12,594 nucleotides of DNA. Origin: an uncultured Pseudoflavonifractor sp. GTDB taxonomy: Bacteria > Bacillota > Clostridia > Oscillospirales > Oscillospiraceae. The notes under the pieces are model-generated. The model was given only the letters and a program-made list of their open reading frames with translations. It did not search any database and was not told the origin of the DNA. Positions 1 to 6,990 of this stretch are shown piece by piece. The stretch is from the NCBI GenBank assembly GCA_947383685.1, contig CANDEE010000050.1, positions 1-12,594 on the forward strand, given 5' to 3'. Position 1 is the stretch's first letter, and the number at the start of each line of letters is the position of its first letter. Made by a program: the position numbers and the translations under genes.

Positions 1-1
1 T

Positions 2-73
2 GGCGATGATGCCGATGCCCACGATTTTGCGCGCCTCCGCATGGAAATTCTGAGAAACCCAGCCATAGGCTGA
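2..73 (+). CDS. possible C-terminal tail of an upstream gene (partial)
   Basis: An open frame enters from the left edge and stops with TGA at 71-73, five bases before a strong + strand terminator. It encodes 23 residues ending in RMEILRNPAIG. First codon positions are G-rich, as expected of coding sequence, and a terminator directly after the stop is the usual arrangement here. The product cannot be recognised from so short a tail. The opposite strand is also open in the codon-aligned frame, with a GC-rich third position, so a - strand gene starting near 72 cannot be excluded. No ribosome binding site supports that alternative. Confidence 0.35.
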   Translation, partial: GDDADAHDFARLRMEILRNPAIG

Positions 74-77
74 TTTC

Positions 78-118
78 AAAAGAATGGGAAGCGCGTGAGC
101 GCTTCCCATTCTTTTTTT
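78..118 (+). terminator. intrinsic terminator upstream of metN
   Basis: A perfect 14-bp stem (81-94 with 99-112) around a GTGA loop is followed by seven T residues (112-118). A short A run on the left side extends the pairing. The T run is much better on the + strand, so it most likely ends the transcript arriving from the left edge. No promoter is visible between it and metN. It could therefore also act as an attenuator, but no riboswitch or T-box core was recognised in the 77 bases before it. Confidence 0.85.
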
Positions 119-135
119 GTAAGAAGGGCGGAGCA

Positions 136-156
136 TTGGGCTGCCCACCAGCCCAA
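136..156 (+). promoter_or_regulatory. hairpin in the metN leader
   Basis: TTGGGCTG (136-143) pairs perfectly with CAGCCCAA (149-156) around a five-base loop. It lies about 13 bases upstream of the metN Shine-Dalgarno sequence AGGTGAG (170-176). There is no T run, so it is not a terminator. Part of the 3' arm can pair alternatively with CTGGG at 157-161. A regulatory role for methionine uptake is possible but unproven. Confidence 0.35.
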
Positions 157-185
157 CTGGGAGCCTGACAGGTGAGAAATGAGGG

Positions 186-1262
186 ATGAACGTGATCAAA
201 CTGGACCACATCAGCAAGACCTTTGGCAGCGAGGAAGCCGGAGTCCACGCCGTCCGGGACGTGACCATTCATATCGCCCCCGGCGAGATTTTCGGCATCA
301 TCGGCTACTCCGGGGCGGGCAAGTCCACCCTGGTCCGGTGTATCAACCTGCTGGAGAAGCCCACCGCTGGAACGGTGACGGTAGACGGTCAGGAGCTGCT
401 CCGAATGCCCCTGCCGGGGCAGGAGAAAAAGGAACGGCCGGTGGAGCTGCCGGCCAGGGAGCTGCGAAAGGCCCGGAAAAAGATGGGCATGATTTTTCAG
501 CAGTTCAACCTGATGCCCTCCCGCACCGTGGCCCAGAATGTTGCCTTCCCCCTGAAGGGTTCCGGGCTTTCCAAGGAGGAGATTCAAAAGAAGGTCAAGG
601 AGCTTCTGGAGCTGGTAGACCTGCCCGACAAGGCGGAGGCCTACCCCTCCCAGCTCTCAGGCGGTCAAAAGCAGCGGGTGGCCATCGCCCGGGCCCTGGC
701 CAGCGACCCCAAGGTGCTCCTCTGTGACGAGGCCACCTCGGCCCTGGACCCCCAGACCACCCAGTCCATCCTCCGTCTGATCCGGGACATTAACCAGAAG
801 ACAGGCATCACCGTGGTGGTCATTACCCACGAGATGGCGGTAGTGAAGGAGATCTGCCATAAGGTAGCCGTTATGGACGCCGGGCGGGTCGTGGAGGAGG
901 GGTCGGTATTCGACATCTTCTCCAATCCCCAGCAGCCGGTGACCCGCTCCTTTGTCGCCACCACCTCCAACCTGGGAAAGATCGACGAGCTCATCGCCGC
1001 CAACGATCCCCTTGTGGCGGTGAAGCCGGGAGCGGTGGTGGCCCGGCTCAATTACAGCCGGAGCAACACCAGCGAGGCCACTATTTCCGAAATATCCCGG
1101 AAATTCAACGTGGACGTGAGCATCGTGTTCAGCAATGTGGAGATCATTGAAGGCCAGCCCCTGGGGGGCCTGGTAGCCCTTATCAGCGGCGACCGGGTGG
1201 GCGAGGCCATCGGCTACTTAAGCGAGAAAAACGTGATGGTGGAGGTGTTGAAGCGTGGCTGA
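186..1262 (+). CDS. metN: methionine ABC transporter ATP-binding protein MetN
   Basis: ATPase of the MetNIQ importer; it hydrolyses ATP at the inner face of the membrane to drive uptake of D- or L-methionine. The 358-residue protein shows Walker A (YSGAGKST, about 41-48), the Q-loop in GMIFQQFNL (about 101-109), signature LSGGQ (157-161), Walker B VLLCDE (177-182) followed by ATSALD, and the H-loop His215. The C-terminal stretch from about 280 to 356 fits the NIL domain that binds methionine and inhibits transport when the pool is full. An extra hydrophilic stretch of roughly 15 residues (about 73-90) lies between Walker A and the Q-loop. The start is ATG 186, preceded by AGGTGAG at 170-176. 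The overlapping ATG at 179 opens a different, non-coding frame. metI overlaps the 3' end by 8 bases. Confidence 0.95.
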   Translation: MNVIKLDHISKTFGSEEAGVHAVRDVTIHIAPGEIFGIIGYSGAGKSTLVRCINLLEKPTAGTVTVDGQELLRMPLPGQEKKERPVELPARELRKARKKMGMIFQQFNLMPSRTVAQNVAFPLKGSGLSKEEIQKKVKELLELVDLPDKAEAYPSQLSGGQKQRVAIARALASDPKVLLCDEATSALDPQTTQSILRLIRDINQKTGITVVVITHEMAVVKEICHKVAVMDAGRVVEEGSVFDIFSNPQQPVTRSFVATTSNLGKIDELIAANDPLVAVKPGAVVARLNYSRSNTSEATISEISRKFNVDVSIVFSNVEIIEGQPLGGLVALISGDRVGEAIGYLSEKNVMVEVLKRG

Positions 1263-1932
1263 TCTTTTGAATTCCATCATCCCCAATGTAATGAGTAAGC
1301 CCGACCTTCTCTGGAAGGCCTTTGTGGAGACCATGCAGATGCTGGCCGTCTCGGCCCCCATCTCCTTCCTCTTGGGCCTGATCCTGGGCGTGGCCGTGGT
1401 GGCCACGAAAAGCGGCGGAGTGCTGGAAAACCGGCTTGTGAACCTGGTGGTGGGGAAGGTCATTGACCTGTTCCGCTCCATCCCCTTTATCCTGCTGGCC
1501 ATCATCATGTTGGGCCTGAGCCGGCTGGTGATCGGCACCGCTTCGGGAGTCAAGGGAGCCATCATTCCCCTCCTGTTCGGCACCGTTCCCTTCTTTGCCC
1601 GGCAGGTGGAGGCCGCTATGTCGGAGGTACCTCCCGGTCTTGTGGAGGCGGCCAGCTCCATGGGCTGTTCCCCCTGGGACATCCTGTGGCGGGTCTATTT
1701 GAAGGAGAGTATCCCCGGCATCGTCCGGGGGGGCACCATTACCCTGGTCTCCCTCATCGGCTTTACGGCCATGGCGGGCGCCATCGGCGCCGGAGGCCTT
1801 GGCAACTTTGCCATTACTTACGGACTGCGGCGGCAGATGGACGTGGCCTATGTGGTCATTGCCATTATCCTCGTCATGGTCAGCTTGATCCAGATGGTTG
1901 GCACCCGCATTGCGGAAAAAGCGACCCATTAA
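1255..1932 (+). CDS. metI: methionine ABC transporter permease MetI
   Basis: Membrane permease of the methionine importer, 225 residues, within the usual size for MetI. Hydrophobic segments lie at about 22-48, 58-90, 95-110, 150-175 and 190-215, consistent with the family's five membrane spans. The cytoplasmic coupling loop VEAASSMGCSPWDILWRVYL (EAA motif, about residues 130-150) contacts MetN. The start is GTG 1255, inside the end of metN, with GGAGGT at 1241-1246 eight bases upstream. That spacing and the 8-base overlap indicate translational coupling. metQ follows after 38 bases. Confidence 0.95.
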   Translation: MADLLNSIIPNVMSKPDLLWKAFVETMQMLAVSAPISFLLGLILGVAVVATKSGGVLENRLVNLVVGKVIDLFRSIPFILLAIIMLGLSRLVIGTASGVKGAIIPLLFGTVPFFARQVEAAMSEVPPGLVEAASSMGCSPWDILWRVYLKESIPGIVRGGTITLVSLIGFTAMAGAIGAGGLGNFAITYGLRRQMDVAYVVIAIILVMVSLIQMVGTRIAEKATH

Positions 1933-1970
1933 CATTCAAATTCTGAAAAAGGAAATAGGAGGAAACAATC

Positions 1971-2786
1971 ATGAAAACCAAGAAAATTCTGTCCCTGTCC
2001 CTTGCCGCCCTGCTCACCCTGTCCCTGGCCGCCTGCGGCGGCGGAAATAAAGAGACCACCGTGGTAAAGGTTGGCGTGGTGGGCTCCAACAACGAGCAGT
2101 GGGATACCGTCAACAAGCTGCTGGAAAAGGACAACATCAAGTGCGAGATGGTGGAGTACACTGCCTACAATATGCCCAACGACGCCCTGAACGCCGGGGA
2201 GATCGACATGAACGCCTTCCAGCACAAGGCCTATCTGAACAAGGAGATCGCGGATATGGGCTTTGAAATCTCCGTGCTGGGCGATACCATCATCGCCCCC
2301 CTGTCCCTCTACTCCGACAAGATCACCGACGTCTCCGAGATCAAGGAGGGCGACAAGATCGCCCTTCCCTCCGACGCTACCAACGGCGGCCGCTGCTATA
2401 AAATTCTGGAGTCCGCCGGACTCATCGAGGTGGATCCCGCCGCGGGCTACACCCCCGAGCAGAAGGACGTGACAGCCAACCCCCTGAACCTGGAGTTTGT
2501 GGAGATGGAGGCCGCCTATACCGCCTCCTCCATTCCCGACGTAGCCGCCGCCTTTGTTAACGGCGCCCACGCCGCGGACAACGGCCTGAGCCTGGACGAT
2601 GCCATCTTCACCGAACAGGTGGAACCCGGCAGCGATAACCCCTATATCAACATCATTGCCGTCCGCACCGCCGACCTGGAGAACGAGACCTACAAGAAGG
2701 TTTTGGCGGCCTATCAGTCTTCCGAGACCGGCAAGGCCATCGAGGAGATTTTCAAGGGCCTCTACATCCCTGCCTTCGAGTATTGA
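1971..2786 (+). CDS. metQ: methionine-binding lipoprotein MetQ (NlpA family)
   Basis: Extracellular substrate-binding lipoprotein that delivers methionine to MetNI. The 271-residue precursor has a classic lipoprotein signal peptide: a basic MKTKK start, a leucine/alanine-rich core, and a lipobox ending LAAC with the lipidated Cys at residue 22, followed by a Gly-rich linker. The mature part carries NlpA-family patterns such as VGVVGSNNEQWD, DMNAFQHKAYL (a substrate pocket region) and IALPSDATNGGRCYKILESAGLI. The start is fixed by ATAGGAGG just upstream (1956-1963). It is the third gene of the metNIQ operon and is followed by a terminator 14 bases after its stop. Family assignment is firm; methionine as ligand is inferred from the operon partners. 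Confidence 0.95.
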   Translation: MKTKKILSLSLAALLTLSLAACGGGNKETTVVKVGVVGSNNEQWDTVNKLLEKDNIKCEMVEYTAYNMPNDALNAGEIDMNAFQHKAYLNKEIADMGFEISVLGDTIIAPLSLYSDKITDVSEIKEGDKIALPSDATNGGRCYKILESAGLIEVDPAAGYTPEQKDVTANPLNLEFVEMEAAYTASSIPDVAAAFVNGAHAADNGLSLDDAIFTEQVEPGSDNPYINIIAVRTADLENETYKKVLAAYQSSETGKAIEEIFKGLYIPAFEY

Positions 2787-2800
2787 TTTAAAAACCGGAA

Positions 2801-2827
2801 AGAGGCGGGCGAATGCCCGCCTCTTTT
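2801..2827 (+). terminator. terminator after metQ
   Basis: A 10-bp GC-rich stem (2801-2810 with 2815-2824) around a GAAT loop runs into a T4 run. It sits between metQ and the amidohydrolase, whose Shine-Dalgarno sequence (AAAGGAGG, about 2831-2838) begins only a few bases later. No separate promoter is visible for the amidohydrolase, so some read-through is likely. Confidence 0.85.
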
Positions 2828-2846
2828 AATAAAGGAGGTTTTCATC

Positions 2847-4034
2847 ATGGAGTTTCGCAAAGAAGCGGAGGCCCTGGCCCCCTATCTCTCCTCCCTCCGC
2901 CGGGAATTTCACCGGCATCCCGAGGTGAGCCGCAAGGAATTTTGGACGGCGGAGCGCATTGAAAAAGAGCTGGACGCCATCGGCATTACCGAGCACAGGC
3001 GCATCGACGGCAGCGGCGTTTATGCCGTCTTTCACGGCGATAAGCCGGGGGACCGGGTCATGACCCTCCGGGCGGACATTGACGCTTTGCCCATGCAGGA
3101 GGAGAACCGGGAGCTTTCCTACTGCTCCCGGGAGGACGGGGTCATGCACGCCTGCGGTCACGACTGCCACGCCACCGGGCTTTTGGGGGGCGCCAAGCTG
3201 CTTTTTGCCCACAAGGCCGAATTTGGCGGGGAGGTACGCCTTTTCTTCCAGCACGCCGAGGAGATCGGCTACGGCGGACGGGTCTTTGTGAAGGAGGGCC
3301 TTCTGGAAGGCTCGGGGCGGGTCTTTGGCGTCCACATGGCTTCCGATCTGGAGGTGGGCACCGTAGGGGTCAAGATGGGGCCCAACAACGCCAGCGTGGA
3401 TCATTTTGCCATCCGGGTCAAGGGCAAGGCCGCCCATGTCTCGACCCCTCACATGGGGGTGGACGCCCTCTACATTGCCAGCCAGATCGTGGTGGGCATC
3501 CAGGCTCTCGTTACCCGCCGGGTCTCTCCCGTAGACCCGCTGGTCATCGGGGTGGGCAAACTGACGGCGGGGGACGCCTACAATATCGTGGCGGAAAACG
3601 CCATCCTGGAGGGCACTGTCCGGGCCATGACCGCCGAGACGAGGAAAAACGCCCAGGATTGGCTGAACGCCCTCTGCGCCCAGACCGCCCAGCTCTACGG
3701 CGGCACAGCTGCAGTGGAGTGGACAGACTACGCCACCCCCCTCATTAACCCGGCCCTGGGCTGCAAGGAGGCGGGGCGGGTGGTCTCCGACCTCTTTGGC
3801 CCCAACGCCCTCGCCACCGACCGCCCCATTTCCCTGGGCGGGGACGACTTTGCCGAGTTCCTTCTCACCGTCCCCGGCTGCTACGCCTATGTGGGCAGCG
3901 CCAACCCCGATGATCCCCATACCCGGCTTCCTCTCCATAACGGCAGGGTGGACATGGATGAGGGGGCCCTGGTGGTGGCCGCCGCCCTTCACGCCGAATA
4001 CACCTGGCGTTATCTCACGGGAGAAATTGGTTGA
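2847..4034 (+). CDS. M20D-family amidohydrolase (N-acyl amino acid hydrolase type)
   Basis: A 395-residue dimetal hydrolase of the M20D group (IAA-amino acid/N-acyl-L-amino acid amidohydrolases), expected to release free amino acids from N-acyl or amide conjugates in the cytoplasm. No signal peptide is seen. Visible family motifs are FHRHPE (21-26), LRADIDALPMQE (74-85), the metal-binding HACGHDCH (101-108), the acidic pair in QHAEE (135-139), GVHM with His163, and a C-terminal LHNG with His364. A central dimerisation domain lies at about 175-290. In most relatives the acidic motif reads QPAEE; here Pro is replaced by His. The start follows AAAGGAGG at good spacing. It lies downstream of metNIQ, separated by a terminator, which suggests but does not prove salvage of methionine-containing conjugates. 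Confidence 0.88.
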   Translation: MEFRKEAEALAPYLSSLRREFHRHPEVSRKEFWTAERIEKELDAIGITEHRRIDGSGVYAVFHGDKPGDRVMTLRADIDALPMQEENRELSYCSREDGVMHACGHDCHATGLLGGAKLLFAHKAEFGGEVRLFFQHAEEIGYGGRVFVKEGLLEGSGRVFGVHMASDLEVGTVGVKMGPNNASVDHFAIRVKGKAAHVSTPHMGVDALYIASQIVVGIQALVTRRVSPVDPLVIGVGKLTAGDAYNIVAENAILEGTVRAMTAETRKNAQDWLNALCAQTAQLYGGTAAVEWTDYATPLINPALGCKEAGRVVSDLFGPNALATDRPISLGGDDFAEFLLTVPGCYAYVGSANPDDPHTRLPLHNGRVDMDEGALVVAAALHAEYTWRYLTGEIG

Positions 4035-4055
4035 CATAATTCAATATGAGCCATA

Positions 4056-4093
4056 AAAACCGCCGCCCGGGCCATGCTTCGGGCGGCGGTTTT
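4056..4093. terminator. terminator after the M20D gene
   Basis: A 14-bp stem AAAACCGCCGCCCG (4056-4069) pairs with 4080-4093 around a 10-base loop. It has T-rich flanks on both strands, and its orientation after the amidohydrolase stop supports + strand termination. The following 265 bases (4095-4359) hold no gene I can support. They contain only a 10-bp palindrome (4166-4175) and a 5-bp hairpin (4182-4197) of unknown meaning. Confidence 0.85.
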
Positions 4094-4268
4094 ATGAATT
4101 AATGGGTCTCCACAAAAATATGTTTTACCACCTTCCGTTTAAAACAGACGGTAAATCCGGCACTATGCCGCGGCAGGTTGCTCCGCATCAAAGCGGACGG
4201 GGAAGGCTGCCCTGTCTGTACCCGGCGGAAAAACAGGAAGGATGGATAATAATGGTATCTTCTTTCTG

Positions 4269-4282
4269 TGTAATCGTTTGCC
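4269..4282. promoter_or_regulatory. possible cre-like (CcpA) site
   Basis: TGTAATCGTTTGCC resembles the Firmicutes catabolite response element consensus (TGNAANCGNWNNCW), with the last position mismatched. It lies about 78 bases upstream of the -35 box of the PTS operon. Catabolite control would suit a sugar PTS, but the match is imperfect and the position is far upstream for repression. It is inferred by eye only. Confidence 0.25.
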
Positions 4283-4359
4283 TTTTGTCAAAAAAATTCT
4301 TTTTAGAAGTATTACAGGGGATTTTGAGGGAAACTGCACAAAGATATTGCAATGCCCTC

Positions 4360-4388
4360 TTTACATTTCGGGCAAATTGTGGTATATT
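4360..4388 (+). promoter_or_regulatory. sigma-A promoter of the amino-sugar PTS operon
   Basis: The -35 box TTTACA (4360-4365) and -10 box TATATT (4383-4388) are separated by exactly 17 bases. A TG at 4380-4381 supplies an extended -10 element. Transcription should begin near 4395, leaving a leader of about 70 nt before the EIIA gene. It is the only good promoter in the spacer. Confidence 0.75.
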
Positions 4389-4394
4389 CATTTT

Positions 4395-4420
4395 ACCATC
4401 TGTAAGTGTAACCATTTGTA
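4395..4420. repeat. tandem 10-bp direct repeat at the PTS operon start site
   Basis: ACCATCTGTA (4395-4404) and ACCATTTGTA (4411-4420) match at 9 of 10 positions, with a 16-base start-to-start spacing. They lie immediately downstream of the -10 box, where a bound repressor would block transcription. Spacing of about 1.5 helical turns would place the two copies on opposite faces of the helix. Confidence 0.45.
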
Positions 4421-4466
4421 GAGGGTAACGAGAGAGGAAAAATTGAGACAGAAGGGAGGAAAATTG

Positions 4467-4874
4467 ATGGTAGGTGTGATCGTATGTACCCACTCCACAT
4501 TTGCGGAAGGGATACACAATGCGGTCGAGATGATCGTGGGAGAGCAGGAAAATTTCGACTTCGTCTGTTTCCGGGAGGGCGAGGACGTCCTGGCTCTAAG
4601 CGAAAGGATCAAGGCAGTCGTGGAGAAGTACACCGCGGCGGGGGAGAAGTTTGTGGTCTGCGTGGATATGTTCGGCGCGACCCCCTTCAACGCTACCGCC
4701 GTCGCCCTGGCGGAGACCGACGCCAGCGTGCTCACGGAGGTGAATCTTCCCATGCTTCTGCACTTGGTCACGGAGCGGGATTCCGGAGATGACTACGACA
4801 CATGGATCCAGGGCGCTCTGGAGAGTGCCAGAGGCAATATGCGGGTAGTCAAAATGAAGGAAATGTTCGGCTAA
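4467..4874 (+). CDS. PTS mannose-family EIIA component
   Basis: Cytoplasmic EIIA domain protein of a mannose/fructose/sorbose-family phosphotransferase system. It accepts phosphate from HPr and passes it to EIIB. The phosphorylated residue is His9 in VCTHSTFAEG, matching the TH motif near the N-terminus of EIIA-Man. The second family motif is CVDMFGATPFNATA (about 72-85). The 135-residue length fits a stand-alone EIIA. The start chosen is ATG 4467, seven bases after GGGAGG (4454-4459). An upstream in-frame TTG at 4443 would place the ribosome binding site inside the gene. It is the first gene of the operon and lies 26 bases before the EIIB gene. Confidence 0.92.
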   Translation: MVGVIVCTHSTFAEGIHNAVEMIVGEQENFDFVCFREGEDVLALSERIKAVVEKYTAAGEKFVVCVDMFGATPFNATAVALAETDASVLTEVNLPMLLHLVTERDSGDDYDTWIQGALESARGNMRVVKMKEMFG

Positions 4875-4900
4875 ATCTTTGAGTACGCAGGAGGAATTCT

Positions 4901-5383
4901 ATGGTTACTTTGGTTCGTTGCGACGACCGCCTGATCCACGGGCAGTGTATGACCGTGATCGTCAAGGTCTACGACATCCAGGAGATCATTGTGGTGGATA
5001 ACTTTACCGCCACCAATGCGGTACTGAAGACGGTATTTAAGTCGGCGGTGCCCTCCACCATGAAGGCGGACGTGTTCACAGTCACCGACGCCGTTCCCGA
5101 GATTCGCCGCGCACTGGGCAATGATGTGCGGACGTTGGTGCTGATGAAGAGCCCGGAGGTTTACGTGGAGCTTCTGAAGCAGATGGACGACCTTCCCAAG
5201 GAGCTGAACGTAGGCCCCATGACGAACCGGAAGGGCTCCACCTCCATTACTCCCGCCATCAACCTGATTCCCCAGGAGGCTGAGGCCGTGAAGGAGGCCG
5301 TGAGCATGGGGGCTCACGTCTACTTCCGTCAGGTCCCGGAGCAGGCTCTGGTGGAGTGGGATCAAGTCAAAGACAAATTTTAA
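4901..5383 (+). CDS. PTS mannose-family EIIB component
   Basis: Cytoplasmic EIIB of the mannose/sorbose PTS family, which transfers phosphate from EIIA to the incoming sugar at EIICD. The 160-residue protein begins with the characteristic RCDDRLIHGQ, in which His13 is the phosphorylation site. Later family features are NVGPMTNRKG (about 106-115) and the ending QVPEQALVEW. The start ATG 4901 follows CAGGAGG with good spacing. The separate EIIA and EIIB genes contrast with the fused EIIAB of E. coli ManX. Substrate cannot be read from EIIB itself. Confidence 0.93.
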   Translation: MVTLVRCDDRLIHGQCMTVIVKVYDIQEIIVVDNFTATNAVLKTVFKSAVPSTMKADVFTVTDAVPEIRRALGNDVRTLVLMKSPEVYVELLKQMDDLPKELNVGPMTNRKGSTSITPAINLIPQEAEAVKEAVSMGAHVYFRQVPEQALVEWDQVKDKF

Positions 5384-5395
5384 GAGGAGGACGTT

Positions 5396-6148
5396 ATGAG
5401 TATCTTTCAAGCCTTATTGCTGGCCTTATTTGGCTGGATGAGTTCCATTTACTCCCCCGTACTGATGGGCGGTTTGGGCGGCTGGTACACCCTGGGCCGT
5501 CCTCTGGTTTCCGGTATGGTCATCGGTATCATTATGGGCGATGTGCAGACCGGTATCCTCATGGGCGCTGCCATTCAGATGCTGTATATCGGCCTGGTTA
5601 CCCCCGGCGGCGCTATGCCCGCCGACGTGAACTTCGCCGCCTGGATCGGCATTCCTCTGGCCATGGCAGCCGGCGCCGGCCGGGAGTTTGCCCTGGCTCT
5701 GGCTGTGCCTCTGTCCACCCTGGGCGTGTTTGCTGTGTACGGCCTGTGCGCCATCAACCTGTTCTTTGTGCATAAGCAGGATGCCTATATCGAGGCCGGC
5801 GAGCTGGATAAGGCCGCCAAGATTCCCGTTGTGGGCCAGGTTACCAATATCGCTCTGCGCTTTATCCCCATCTTCGTCATCAACTACTTTGGTGCCGACC
5901 TGGTAGCCACTCTGGTTGAGATGATGCCCATTTGGCTTACCGACATTCTCCAGATTTTCGCCAATATGCTGCCGCTGGTCGGCTTTATGCTGTTGATGCG
6001 GACTCTGGTGAAGAAGGACCTGGACCTGATCTATTTCGTGTTTGGTTTTGTTCTGGTTTCCGTTCTGAACCTGGGCATGATTCCCATTGTGATTATGGCT
6101 CTGGTGGTTGCCTATATGAAGTACCAGATGTCGGTAAAGGAGGCGTAA
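5396..6148 (+). CDS. PTS mannose-family EIIC component
   Basis: Integral membrane EIIC subunit, 250 residues, forming the sugar pathway together with EIID. The sequence is dominated by hydrophobic helices, about seven to eight. It carries family motifs around GDVQTGILMGAAIQMLYIG and VTPGGAMPADVNFAAWIG, followed by a polar stretch near 125-150 (HKQDAYIEAGELDKAAK). The start ATG 5396 has AAGAGGAGG just upstream. The 12-base gap to the EIIB gene and 4-base gap to the EIID gene show tight operon structure. EIIC is a main specificity determinant, but the sugar cannot be deduced by eye. Confidence 0.93.
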   Translation: MSIFQALLLALFGWMSSIYSPVLMGGLGGWYTLGRPLVSGMVIGIIMGDVQTGILMGAAIQMLYIGLVTPGGAMPADVNFAAWIGIPLAMAAGAGREFALALAVPLSTLGVFAVYGLCAINLFFVHKQDAYIEAGELDKAAKIPVVGQVTNIALRFIPIFVINYFGADLVATLVEMMPIWLTDILQIFANMLPLVGFMLLMRTLVKKDLDLIYFVFGFVLVSVLNLGMIPIVIMALVVAYMKYQMSVKEA

Positions 6149-6152
6149 TAAC

Positions 6153-6977
6153 ATGAGTGAGAAGAAGACTTTAAGCAAAAAAGCGATAAATAAGGCATAT
6201 CTGGACTGGATGTTCTGGAACCTGTCCGTGCAGAACTTCGAACGGATGGAGGGTCCCGCTATCGTCAAGATGCTGGCCGATGTCCGTGAGGAACTGTACC
6301 CCGGCGATCCCCAGGCCCAGAAGGAAATGCTGGAGCGTCATTCCATCTTCTTTAACACCGAGCCCTTCCTGGGCAGCATCGTCCCCGGCATCGTCCTGGG
6401 CATGGAGTACGAGATGGCTCAGGGCGGCGAGGTCCAGCCCGAGTTCATCAACTCCATCAAGACCGCCCTCATGGGCCCCTTCGCCGGTATCGGAGACTCT
6501 CTGCTCCCCGGCACCCTGTGCCCCATCCTGCTGAGTATCGCCCTTGGCCTGTGCCAGAACGGCGAGATTCTTGGCCCCCTGTTCTACATCCTGGTGTTCC
6601 TGGGCATCATGATCCCTCTGACCAAGTTCCTGTTTACTTACGGCGTTAAGACCGGTGCCAACGCTGCCGAGCTGGTCCTGGCCGGCGGGTTGAAGGATAA
6701 GGTGACAAAAGCGGCAGAAACAGTAGGTCTTATCGTGGTGGGCGCCGTTACCGCGTCCTATACCCACGTGAACATCGGCCTGGTTTATACCAGCGGCGAT
6801 CTGGCCATTGACATTGCCGCCATCCTGAACTCCCTGCTGCCCGGCCTGTCCGTACTCATCATGTCCTTCATTACTTATGTGCTGATGGTCAAGAAAAAGT
6901 GGACGGTCAACAAGGTCATGCTGTTGTTCCTTATCATCGCTGTGGCTGGCTACTTCACCACAGTTCTGACTGTGTAA
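6153..6977 (+). CDS. PTS mannose-family EIID component
   Basis: Membrane-associated EIID subunit unique to the mannose PTS family, 274 residues, the normal length. The N-terminal cytoplasmic part has the family pattern WNLSVQNFERMEG (22-34), followed by a helical region with EPFLGSIVPGIVLGMEYEMA. Next come ALMGPFAGIGDSLLPGTLCP (about 108-127) and C-terminal membrane helices ending near the stop. The start ATG 6153 is nine bases after GGAGG (6139-6143), which lies inside the EIIC gene. With the three genes before it, it completes a four-component permease. Confidence 0.93.
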   Translation: MSEKKTLSKKAINKAYLDWMFWNLSVQNFERMEGPAIVKMLADVREELYPGDPQAQKEMLERHSIFFNTEPFLGSIVPGIVLGMEYEMAQGGEVQPEFINSIKTALMGPFAGIGDSLLPGTLCPILLSIALGLCQNGEILGPLFYILVFLGIMIPLTKFLFTYGVKTGANAAELVLAGGLKDKVTKAAETVGLIVVGAVTASYTHVNIGLVYTSGDLAIDIAAILNSLLPGLSVLIMSFITYVLMVKKKWTVNKVMLLFLIIAVAGYFTTVLTV

Positions 6978-6990
6978 GGAAGGCGCGCTC

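Noticed and set aside
1..185. SAM riboswitch or T-box before metN
   Set aside because: No conserved SAM riboswitch core or T-box motif (such as the TGG-ACC antiterminator bulge) was found in the available leader.
179..727. Frame beginning at ATG 179 ahead of metN
   Set aside because: It lies in a different frame from metN with no family resemblance; the MetN frame has every ABC motif and a better-spaced Shine-Dalgarno sequence.
2826..4037. 403-codon open frame on the - strand opposite the M20D gene
   Set aside because: It is a codon-aligned mirror of a GC-rich gene, has no family signature or ribosome binding site, and the + strand has all M20D motifs.
4155..4180. Sigma-54 type -24/-12 promoter, expected for some mannose-family PTS operons controlled by LevR
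   Set aside because: The nearest sequence (CGGCAC followed by CGCGG) lacks the TTGC -12 element, whereas a good sigma-A promoter exists at 4360-4388.
4102..4428. 108-codon + strand frame in the spacer before the PTS operon
   Set aside because: It has no ribosome binding site, no recognisable domain, low-complexity composition, and it runs through the PTS promoter.
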